Assembly (NCBI GenBank): GCA_024641205.1
Contig: JAHEDM010000085.1
Location: 1 to 8,460 of the forward strand
Source: Actinomycetes bacterium
GTDB lineage: Bacteria; Actinomycetota; Acidimicrobiia; Spongiisociales; UBA4744
Direction of reading: 5' to 3'
DNA length: 8,460 nucleotides
This document shows, piece after piece, positions 1-4,804 of this stretch; the first letter of the stretch is position 1; each line of letters opens with the position of its first letter. The position numbers and the translations under genes are program-made. Under the pieces are notes generated by a model. That model did not search any database. It was not told where the DNA came from and worked only from the letters and a program-made list of their open reading frames with translations.

Positions 1-1110
1 CAAGCTATCCGGAGGGTGAGGAGCAGCCCGGAGCAGAGCTGCTTCCAGCTCGGCATAGGGGTGGGCGCCCGGCATCATGCGGGCAATCAGCCAGGCCCCG
101 GATCCCGGGATCGCGCCGTCGCGAATGGCGGGGATGAGGCCCGCCCGCACGACACTCGACTTGCCACATCCGGAAGGACCAACCACGGCAACCAACCGGC
201 TCGATTCCAGCGCCGAGACGAGTTGAGTGGTGAGGGCTTCGCGCCCGAAGTAATCCACTGCGTCGTCCTCCAAGAAGGCCTGGAGGCCCTTGTAAGGGTT
301 GCGAATTCCCGCACCGGGAGCCCCGGCCGGAAACGGCTGGGCCGGGGTCTGCGCCAGACCGGGATCTTGAAGCAGTATCTGCTCCTCGAGCTGCTGCAAC
401 TCAGGAGAGGGTTCGATGCCCAGCTCTTCGGCCAGAACGGCGCGCAGCTTCTGGTACGCCCGCAAGGCTTCCCCCTGCCGGTGATCGCGATACAGAGCCG
501 TCATGAGGTGGCCCCACAGCCGCTCCCGCATCGGATGTTCCTCGACCAGTTTCTCGAGAGTAGGGACGAGCCCGTGGTGATGCCCGAGGGAGAGTTCGGC
601 TTCGGCCCAACGGTCGATGGCTCGCACATGGAGTTCCTCGAGGTGCCGGATCTCGGCTGCCGCAAACGGTTGATCGAGGAGATCCTCGAGGGGAGAACCG
701 TGCCACAACTCGAGGGCCTGTTGGAGCGCAGCGGCCGCCTCGCCGGATCTGCCTTTGCGCAACGCCTCCTCGCCCTCCTGGAGGAAACGCTCGTAGCGGA
801 GCAAATCGATCGATTCCGGATCGAGCGTCAACTGGTACCCGGGAGGGCGGGTGACGATCACCTGTCTGGCCGGATCCGTGATTCCCGGGGCGAGCACGTT
901 GCGCAGGCCCGAAACGTACGTCTGAACGGAATGGTCGGCGGTGCGAGGTGGTGCATCACCCCACAGCTCGGCGATGAGCCGGTCGGTGGAGACGACCCGG
1001 TTGGCATGAAGTACCAAAACGGCCAGAAGGGCTCTCTGCTTGGGCGGGCCGAGGGGAACCAGATCACCATTGATGGCGACTTCGAGCGGTCCCAGGATCC
1101 GGTACTCCAT
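1..1110 (-). CDS. BTAD (SARP/AfsR-type) transcriptional regulator with nSTAND1 NTPase module, C-terminus beyond the left edge
   Basis: Cytoplasmic transcriptional activator of the SARP/AfsR type, of which 370 residues lie in the window with no stop before base 1. Residues 1-95 form an OmpR-like winged helix: it opens MEYRILGPLEV and continues with PPKQRALLAVLVLHANRVVS, then a LIAELWG segment and RPPGYQL. Residues about 100-245 match the helical bacterial transcriptional activation domain (BTAD), including GEALRAYQKLRAVLAEELG. A Pro/Ala-rich linker leads to NPYKGLQAF at residue 271 and FGRE, the usual opening of nSTAND1 NTPases, then a Walker A motif GPSGCGKS at 311-318. Such proteins often carry WD40 or TPR repeats further on, which would lie outside the window. 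The ATG at 1110 is chosen because AGGTGG lies 4 nt upstream and the winged helix begins there. Target genes are unknown; sensing coupled to NTP hydrolysis is family knowledge, not seen here. Confidence 0.93.
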   Translation of the reverse strand, partial: MEYRILGPLEVAINGDLVPLGPPKQRALLAVLVLHANRVVSTDRLIAELWGDAPPRTADHSVQTYVSGLRNVLAPGITDPARQVIVTRPPGYQLTLDPESIDLLRYERFLQEGEEALRKGRSGEAAAALQQALELWHGSPLEDLLDQPFAAAEIRHLEELHVRAIDRWAEAELSLGHHHGLVPTLEKLVEEHPMRERLWGHLMTALYRDHRQGEALRAYQKLRAVLAEELGIEPSPELQQLEEQILLQDPGLAQTPAQPFPAGAPGAGIRNPYKGLQAFLEDDAVDYFGREALTTQLVSALESSRLVAVVGPSGCGKSSVVRAGLIPAIRDGAIPGSGAWLIARMMPGAHPYAELEAALLRAAPHPPDSL

Positions 1111-1145
1111 CGCACCACCTCACCGCGTCGTTTTCTTCCATCAAC

Positions 1146-1171
1146 CTACCTGCCGGAAATGTCACAGGTAG
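1146..1171. promoter_or_regulatory. Perfect inverted repeat upstream of the BTAD regulator, possible operator
   Basis: CTACCTG (1146-1152) and CAGGTAG (1165-1171) are exact reverse complements separated by 12 bp, 36 bp upstream of the regulator's start codon. The arms are 19 bp centre to centre, about two helical turns, which suits a dimeric DNA-binding protein. A TAGGTT sequence resembling a -10 box overlaps the proximal arm on the minus strand, but I find no well-spaced -35. SARPs themselves usually bind direct heptamer repeats, so autoregulation through this site is not supported. Operator function is inference. Confidence 0.35.
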
Positions 1172-1212
1172 CCCCGACACGTTCAAGCCAACGGCCCTTT
1201 CCCATCGAGAAA

Positions 1213-1231
1213 CTCCCGGCGGAACCGGGAG
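1213..1231 (-). terminator. Hairpin terminator after the repeat membrane protein gene
   Basis: CTCCCGG (1213-1219) and CCGGGAG (1225-1231) form a 7-bp GC stem with a 5-nt loop, 25 bp downstream of the stop codon at 1257. Read on the minus strand the hairpin is followed directly by TTTCTC, a short U-rich run. It would separate the repeat protein gene from the regulator gene. The weak U tract limits confidence. Confidence 0.5.
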
Positions 1232-1256
1232 CTTCCTCGGGTCTCGTAGATCTTGC

Positions 1257-1805
1257 CTATCCGTCGAACGCTTCACCCCGTGCAACCCAGCGGGCCGTGT
1301 CGGCGGCCTGTCCTTGCATCAGCGCGTCCCCCAAAGCATTCGCCTGCGCTTGATAGCGGGCGACCTCCGCCGCCTGCCCCCGAGTGAGCCCAAGCGAGTC
1401 CATCCCCATCGCCTGATATCTGGCCGTATCCGCCGCCCAACTCCGCTGCAACGAATCCTGCAACGCCGCCGCCTGCGCCGTATACCGGGCGGAGTCGGCG
1501 ATCTGGCCCTTGACAACTCCCTGCGCTTGCACTTGCGCCTGGTAGCGGGCGGTGTCGGCCAGCCAGCCACGCTGAAGGTCGAAGGCCTCCGCCTGGGCCG
1601 TGTACCGGGCGTTGTCGGCCAGCTGACCCTGGGTCAGCGCGACCGGCCCACTTGGGGACAAGGCCACCAACCCGATCACTACGCCGAGCACCACCGCCGC
1701 CGTCAGATAGATCAGGGTCCCTCTTCGCTGTGCTGGTTCGGCCGCCACCGGCTCTTCATCGACCCTGGGGAGAGACTTCTGCTTGTCGAGCACTTGCGTA
1801 GCCAT
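1257..1805 (-). CDS. Single-pass membrane protein with six imperfect ADxARYxAQA repeats, unknown function
   Basis: A 182-residue protein of no family I recognise. Residues 1-29 are polar with a basic QRR just before a hydrophobic segment at about 31-52 (Ile/Leu/Val/Ala/Gly), a likely transmembrane helix or uncleaved signal anchor. By the positive-inside rule the N-terminus should be cytoplasmic and the rest exported. Residues 58-182 consist almost wholly of six imperfect copies of a unit close to RGQxADxARYxAQAxAL. The ADxAR (once AEVAR) cores begin at 63, 83, 103, 125, 146 and 168, so the period is 20-22. The unit is rich in Ala and Gln, without Cys or Pro, and looks helical. The start is fixed by AAGGAGG 5 nt before the ATG at 1805; the open frame runs further upstream but has no better site. 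A hairpin follows the stop. It is divergent from the PEBP gene. A structural or adhesive role is possible, but nothing in the sequence shows it. Confidence 0.85.
   Translation of the reverse strand: MATQVLDKQKSLPRVDEEPVAAEPAQRRGTLIYLTAAVVLGVVIGLVALSPSGPVALTQGQLADNARYTAQAEAFDLQRGWLADTARYQAQVQAQGVVKGQIADSARYTAQAAALQDSLQRSWAADTARYQAMGMDSLGLTRGQAAEVARYQAQANALGDALMQGQAADTARWVARGEAFDG
1260..1634 (-). repeat. Coding region of six degenerate 20-22 residue tandem repeats
   Basis: Each unit encodes Gly/Trp-x-x-Ala-Asp-x-Ala-Arg-Tyr-x-Ala-Gln; the last copy has Trp in place of Tyr. The units are still partly alike at DNA level, for example a recurring CGGGCG-GTCGGC pattern on the plus strand, but with many silent and replacement differences. 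Unit length varies (20, 20, 22, 21, 22 residues between cores). This indicates old duplication under protein-level constraint rather than a recent slippage array. Confidence 0.85.
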
Positions 1806-1935
1806 TGCTTCCTCCTTGTCGGCTCGTGCTTCCACGATCACCATGGCGGACCTGCCTCTTCGGACGCTCCACAAACGCTCTACGGCTGCTCTATACCCGG
1901 TGCACTGCCGAACATGCCTCTCGCATCTCGAGAAG

Positions 1936-1963
1936 GCGGAACGAAAAACGTGGAACGTTCCGC
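1936..1963. promoter_or_regulatory. Inverted repeat with GGAAC motifs between the divergent repeat-protein and PEBP genes
   Basis: The 187-bp gap between start codons at 1805 (minus) and 1993 (plus) holds GCGGAACG (1936-1943) and CGTTCCGC (1956-1963), exact reverse complements 12 bp apart. Inside lies a second palindrome, GGAACGTTCC (1952-1961). The PEBP ribosome site begins 18 bp after the right arm. GGAAC resembles the -35 of ECF sigma factors, but no well-spaced partner box is evident. The rest of the gap shows a TATAGA-like box on the minus strand near 1895-1900 without a convincing -35. Regulatory function is inference. Confidence 0.35.
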
Positions 1964-1992
1964 TCGCTAGCCTCGGGAGCGGAGGTGACACC

Positions 1993-2616
1993 ATGCATCT
2001 ATCGAGCAGCAGCTTCTCGGACGGCGAGGCGATCCCTGGGTATTTCGCCTTCTGTGTCCCGGACCCGGACGGCCACGCCACATTGGGGCCAAACCGCAGT
2101 CCGGCCTTGAGGTGGGAGGAGGTCCCGGAGGGAACCCGCACCTTTGTGCTGATCTGTCATGATCCCGACGTTCCGACCAAGCCGGACGACGTCAATCAGG
2201 AGGGACGGGAGGTCCCCGCAGACCTACCGCGCACCGATTTCTATCACTGGGTTTTGGTGGATCTCCCCGCCCGCGTGACCAGCATCGTCGATGGTGAGTT
2301 CTGCCAAAGCGTGACTGAACGAGGGAAGGCGCAAACAGGACCGTACGGGGCGCGGCCCGGGGTAAGCAACTACACGGATTGGTTCTCCGGTGATCCCGAC
2401 ATGGAGGGCACGTACTACGGATACGACGGGCCTTGCCCTCCTTGGAACGATTCGCTGATACACCACTACATCTTCACGGTGTACGCAACCGACCTGGAGC
2501 ACTGCCCGGTCGACGGAGCGTTCGGAGGTCCCGAAGTTCTGGCCGCCATCGACGGACACGTGCTCGCCCAAGCCTCAATCACGGGTACGTACACCTTGAA
2601 CCCGCGGCTGATGTGA
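1993..2616 (+). CDS. PEBP family protein, YbhB/YbcL (Raf kinase inhibitor-like) type
   Basis: A 207-residue protein of the phosphatidylethanolamine-binding (PEBP) superfamily, YbhB/YbcL branch. These small beta-fold proteins bind anionic ligands in a conserved pocket; their bacterial role is largely unsettled. Visible family signatures are SPALRWEEVPEGT (36-48), the pocket motif DPDVP (57-61), YHW (84-86) followed by VLVDLP, GPCPP (146-150) and HHYIFTVYA (157-165). A stretch at about 115-142 (GARPG, SNYTDWFSGDPDMEG) lengthens the loop before GPCPP, so the protein is somewhat longer than a typical bacterial member of about 150-180 residues. There is no signal peptide, so it is probably cytoplasmic. 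ATG at 1993 is chosen because GGAGGT lies 6 nt upstream; the open frame extends upstream, but that part has no homology. It is transcribed divergently from the repeat membrane protein and convergently with the aldo/keto reductase. Confidence 0.93.
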   Translation: MHLSSSSFSDGEAIPGYFAFCVPDPDGHATLGPNRSPALRWEEVPEGTRTFVLICHDPDVPTKPDDVNQEGREVPADLPRTDFYHWVLVDLPARVTSIVDGEFCQSVTERGKAQTGPYGARPGVSNYTDWFSGDPDMEGTYYGYDGPCPPWNDSLIHHYIFTVYATDLEHCPVDGAFGGPEVLAAIDGHVLAQASITGTYTLNPRLM

Positions 2617-2716
2617 TCAACATGTTGGTGTTGGAATAGTGCCCTTACAGGGGAAAGTACCGCAGCGGCGAAGCCGGCGGCGTAGGGGTCAGGCGGCGAA
2701 GCGGGGAGGGTGGAGT

Positions 2717-2741
2717 CGGAAAGCGGACAGCGCTTCTTCCG
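2717..2741. terminator. Bulged hairpin between convergent PEBP and aldo/keto reductase genes
   Basis: CGGAA-AGCG (2717-2725) pairs with CGCT-(TC bulge)-TTCCG (2731-2741) around a GACAG loop, giving nine base pairs with a 2-nt bulge. It sits in the 159-bp gap between two convergent stop codons. A separate 12-bp palindrome, CCCGCCGGCGGG (2750-2761), lies closer to the reductase stop. Neither is followed by a T run, so either could end transcription only in a U-independent or Rho-assisted way. The rest of the gap is GC-rich with a 10-bp direct repeat GCGGCGAAGC (2665-2674 and 2693-2702); I see no gene in it. Confidence 0.35.
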
Positions 2742-2775
2742 CCTCCTGCCCCGCCGGCGGGAGAGAGGACGGGAC

Positions 2776-3717
2776 CTACCCCAGGATCTCGTCGATACGG
2801 TCGAGCACGTCCTCGGGTAGGTCGACTCCGGCTGCTCCGAGGCTCTCATCGATCTGAGATGGTTTGGTCGCCCCGGTGATGGCGCAGCTCATCTGCGTGT
2901 GACGCAACACCCAGGCCAGCGAGAGCTGGGCCCTCGTCAGACCCATGTCGTCTGCAACGGCTTTCAGGGCCCGAACCTTGGCCTGGTTGGCTTCACTGAA
3001 GAAATAGCCGCGCATTTCTTCGTCGTCCGAGAATCGGGATCCTTCGGGTAGCCCCTGGTCGTACTTGCCGGTCAGCATCCCCATGGCGAGCGGGCTCCAC
3101 ACGACCACTCCCATCTCGAACCGCTCGGCCTCACGCAGAATGCGTTTCTCGACTCGATCCCGGTACAGCATGGAGTACTGGGGTTGTTCGACTACGGGTG
3201 GGTGCAATCCGTTGGCGATGGCGAAGGTGTTGGCCTCGGCCAGCCGGGAAGCAGGCCACTCTGAGGTTCCCCAGTAGAGGATCTTCCCCTCGTCGACCAG
3301 CCCGCTGAACGAGGTGACGATCTCTTCCATCGGCACGTTCTGGTCGTAGCGGTGGGCGAAGTACAGGTCGAGGTAGTCGGTGTCGAAACGGCGCAGGCTC
3401 TTGGTGATCGATTCGCGAATGTGTTTGCGGGAGAGCCCGTGGTCGTTGACGTCCTTTGACATGGGCCAATACGTCTTGGAGGACAGCACGAGGGTGTGAC
3501 GTGGGTAGTCGGCCAGGATCTCGCCCATGATCTCCTCGGCTTTTCCCCTCGCATAGATGTCGGCATTGTCGAAGAAATTGACCCCGCCCTCGTAGGCGAT
3601 CTTGACGATCTCAGCGATCACCTCTTTGTCGTGGACGGTATCCCCGTACGTGACCCAGGCGCCCAGCGCGATCTCGGACACCTTCATTCCCCATTTGCCC
3701 AGCTGGCGGTACCGCAT
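2776..3717 (-). CDS. Aldo/keto reductase, Kv channel beta-subunit-like (AKR6-type)
   Basis: A 313-residue NADPH-dependent oxidoreductase of the aldo/keto reductase superfamily, a cytoplasmic (beta/alpha)8 barrel that reduces aldehydes or ketones. The catalytic tetrad is visible: D50 and Y55 in NFFDNADIYARGKAEE, K81 in LSSKTYW, H122 in YFAHRYD. The text YRQLGKWGMKVSEIALGAW, GLSRKHI, PMEE, LYWGTSEW, EQPQYSML and WSPLAMGMLTGKYDQGLP follows eukaryotic Kv-beta subunits closely, and DEILG is a matching C-terminus. Vertebrate Kv-beta has Asn in place of the catalytic His; here His is present, so full reductase activity is expected. Length is normal. ATG at 3717 is preceded by AGGAGG. A TTG 12 nt upstream would place that ribosome site inside the gene and is rejected. 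It is the second gene of an operon, 8 bp after the nitroreductase stop. The substrate cannot be told. Confidence 0.95.
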   Translation of the reverse strand: MRYRQLGKWGMKVSEIALGAWVTYGDTVHDKEVIAEIVKIAYEGGVNFFDNADIYARGKAEEIMGEILADYPRHTLVLSSKTYWPMSKDVNDHGLSRKHIRESITKSLRRFDTDYLDLYFAHRYDQNVPMEEIVTSFSGLVDEGKILYWGTSEWPASRLAEANTFAIANGLHPPVVEQPQYSMLYRDRVEKRILREAERFEMGVVVWSPLAMGMLTGKYDQGLPEGSRFSDDEEMRGYFFSEANQAKVRALKAVADDMGLTRAQLSLAWVLRHTQMSCAITGATKPSQIDESLGAAGVDLPEDVLDRIDEILG

Positions 3718-3720
3718 GTC

Positions 3721-3726
3721 CCTCCT
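3721..3726 (-). promoter_or_regulatory. Ribosome binding site of the aldo/keto reductase, overlapping the nitroreductase stop
   Basis: AGGAGG on the minus strand lies 3 nt before the ATG at 3717. Its first base is the last base of the upstream TGA (3726-3728). The close packing points to translational coupling of the two redox enzymes and decides against the TTG start at 3729. Confidence 0.75.
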
Positions 3727-4394
3727 CAACTTCTTCCGTAGTTCTCCGGCTCCAGCCAGAGCGGCTCATCGACAGTCCAATCCGGCCGGTTTCCCCAGCG
3801 TTCCGAAAAGACCACTTCGTTGGCGGGGCGGCGTTTGGCAGTACCCCACCGTCCCAGCGGATAGCCGGCCGATATGGCCGCATTATTGACCCATCCCTTG
3901 TCGGTCGGCACCCCGAGAACCTCAAAGACTTCATCGCTCTTGAAGAAACCGGCAATCGTGGTGAGACAGGTGCCGATGCCGAGGCCCCGCGCCGAAAGCA
4001 TCATGTTCCATACGCCGGGAAATATGGAGGCGCCGGTCGGATCGTTGCGACTGAAGAAGAACACCCAGAGCGGTACGACCTCGAAATTCTCGGCCAGCCA
4101 TTCACTCGAGCTACGGATCCGCATCGTTTGGGTGTCGCCGACCGCCTCGGCCCGTTCGTAGGCCTTCTTGTAGACCGTGTTCTGGAGGATCTTCCAGGCA
4201 TCCCGGTAGAGATCCCCGAGCGCGGCTTTGAGAGCCGGGTCGGTGACGGTGACAAACCGCCAGTTCTGGTTGTTGCCGCCCGAAGGGGCACGAACGGCCG
4301 CATCCAGCATGGCTTTCACGGCTTCTTCGGGGATGGGGTCTGGTTTGACCCGGCGCATGGCCCGGGTGGTGTACAAGGCTTCGTTGAGATCCAT
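3726..4394 (-). CDS. Nitroreductase family FMN-dependent oxidoreductase
   Basis: A 222-residue flavoenzyme of the nitroreductase family, expected to be a cytoplasmic FMN homodimer that moves electrons from NAD(P)H to nitro compounds, quinones, enones or similar acceptors. The N-terminal FMN-phosphate-binding pattern is clear: TTRAMRRVKPDPIPEEAV (9-26), then LDAAVRAPSGGNNQNWRF (30-47). The dimer and flavin-contact helix NMMLSARGLGIGTCLTT (130-146) and the late segment AISAGYPLGRW (173-183) are also typical. Residues 66-105, with many charged and aromatic positions, are the variable lid. Length is normal. It leads an operon with the aldo/keto reductase. No Shine-Dalgarno precedes the ATG at 4394, unlike every neighbour here whose start is in the window, and a TACTCT box sits where a leaderless -10 would be. 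The next in-frame start would remove the FMN-binding TTRAMRR motif, so I keep this one. Substrate unknown. Confidence 0.94.
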   Translation of the reverse strand: MDLNEALYTTRAMRRVKPDPIPEEAVKAMLDAAVRAPSGGNNQNWRFVTVTDPALKAALGDLYRDAWKILQNTVYKKAYERAEAVGDTQTMRIRSSSEWLAENFEVVPLWVFFFSRNDPTGASIFPGVWNMMLSARGLGIGTCLTTIAGFFKSDEVFEVLGVPTDKGWVNNAAISAGYPLGRWGTAKRRPANEVVFSERWGNRPDWTVDEPLWLEPENYGRS

Positions 4395-4406
4395 GAGAGC
4401 AGAGTA
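4395..4406 (-). promoter_or_regulatory. Candidate leaderless promoter -10 region of the nitroreductase gene
   Basis: On the minus strand TACTCT (4401-4406, fits TAnnnT) ends 6 nt before the A of the ATG, the spacing expected if transcription starts at the start codon. There is no ribosome binding sequence in between. No good -35 hexamer is seen 16-18 bp further upstream, so the call is tentative. Leaderless genes are common in Actinomycetota. Confidence 0.35.
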
Positions 4407-4426
4407 GAGGTTTCGCGCGCTTGCCG

Positions 4427-4489
4427 TATTCCCGTTCTTGCGTGAGAAACCAGCGCATAGTGCAGAAAACTCACGCCAGAACGGGGATA
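4427..4489. repeat. Large inverted repeat between divergent nitroreductase and dodecin-like genes
   Basis: Arms 4427-4446 and 4470-4489 are reverse complements at 18 of 20 positions, including 16-nt cores CCCGTTCTTGCGTGAG (4431-4446) and CTCACGCCAGAACGGG (4470-4485) with one mismatch. The spacer is 23 bp. The dyad centre near 4458 is 64 bp from the nitroreductase ATG and 65 bp from the dodecin ATG, so each gene sees the same arm in the same orientation. Two half-sites about four helical turns apart suit a shared operator for both divergent genes; a cruciform or transcript hairpin is the alternative. No clear -35/-10 pair was found for the dodecin gene, although TAGGAT at 4490-4495 could be a -10. 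Confidence 0.6.
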
Positions 4490-4522
4490 TAGGATGAGCG
4501 GGTCGCCAGGAAGGGAAGAGTC

Positions 4523-4741
4523 ATGAGCGAGTATGTGAGCACCGGGGCCATAAAAGTCCTCGAAATCATCGGAATCTCGGAGAAGAGCTTCGACGACGCG
4601 GTCTCCCAGGCCGTAGCCAAAGCGTCCGAGACCATCCAAGGGATAACCGGGGTCGAAGTGACCAGCCAAACCGCCCGGGTCAAGGACGGCAAGGTCACCC
4701 AGTATCACACCACCGTCAAGCTGGCATTCGCCGTCAAGTAG
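4523..4741 (+). CDS. Dodecin-like protein lacking the flavin-stacking tryptophan
   Basis: A 72-residue protein of the dodecin family, small beta-alpha-beta-beta subunits that assemble into hollow dodecamers. The family pattern is plain: IKVLEIIGISEKSFDDAVSQ (10-29), a helix AVAKASETI (30-38), then two strands with VEV..Q and VKDGKVTQYHTTVKLAF (53-69). Classical dodecins store riboflavin or FMN between paired tryptophans in a LDWFEV-like motif. Here the aligned stretch is ITGVEV, so Gly43 replaces the Trp. From memory, Trp-less dodecins exist, including a calcium-binding mycobacterial one, so flavin binding should not be assumed. The ATG is preceded by a GGGAAGAG purine-rich site. It is divergent from the nitroreductase across the inverted repeat, which suggests common control. 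A palindromic terminator follows. Confidence 0.92.
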   Translation: MSEYVSTGAIKVLEIIGISEKSFDDAVSQAVAKASETIQGITGVEVTSQTARVKDGKVTQYHTTVKLAFAVK

Positions 4742-4752
4742 CAGGCACGAAG

Positions 4753-4774
4753 GGGCCCCCTCTAGAGGGGGCCC
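4753..4774. terminator. Perfect palindromic hairpin between convergent dodecin and nuclease genes
   Basis: Bases 4753-4774 are a perfect 22-bp palindrome: GGGCCCCCT, a CTAG loop, AGGGGGCCC, a 9-bp nearly all-GC stem. It starts 11 bp after the dodecin stop and lies 30 bp beyond the stop of the convergent nuclease gene, so it can serve both. There is no T run on either side, so it is a strong hairpin of the U-less kind. Confidence 0.7.
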
Positions 4775-4804
4775 ACTCCGCCCTGTAGGATCTGGTTCCA
4801 GAGA

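Noticed and set aside
16..1353. Long plus-strand open frame (445 codons) opposite the regulator
   Set aside because: It is antisense to a clear BTAD/nSTAND1 gene, lacks a ribosome site and shows no domain; long antisense frames are expected in GC-rich DNA.
1260..1634. A CRISPR-like or recent satellite array
   Set aside because: The periodicity is protein-level and degenerate with variable unit length; there are no identical DNA repeats or spacers.
1314..1970. Plus-strand open frame of 218 codons opposite the repeat protein
   Set aside because: Arg/Pro/Leu-rich composition typical of a shadow frame; the minus strand has a strong ribosome site, a membrane segment and conserved repeats.
1806..2141. 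Upstream extension of the repeat protein frame
   Set aside because: The added residues overlap the PEBP gene antisense and have no ribosome site, while the ATG at 1805 has AAGGAGG at proper distance.
2750..2761. CCCGCCGGCGGG palindrome as an independent terminator of the aldo/keto reductase
   Set aside because: Its stem is only about four pairs once a loop is allowed, and no T run follows; noted only as part of the convergent gap.
3727..3729. TTG as the start of the aldo/keto reductase
   Set aside because: It would put the AGGAGG ribosome site inside the coding sequence and add four residues not seen in the family; ATG at 3717 fits better.
4427..4489. Terminal inverted repeats of a small mobile element
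   Set aside because: Only 23 bp lie between the arms, there is no transposase, and I see no flanking target duplication; a regulatory dyad is more likely.
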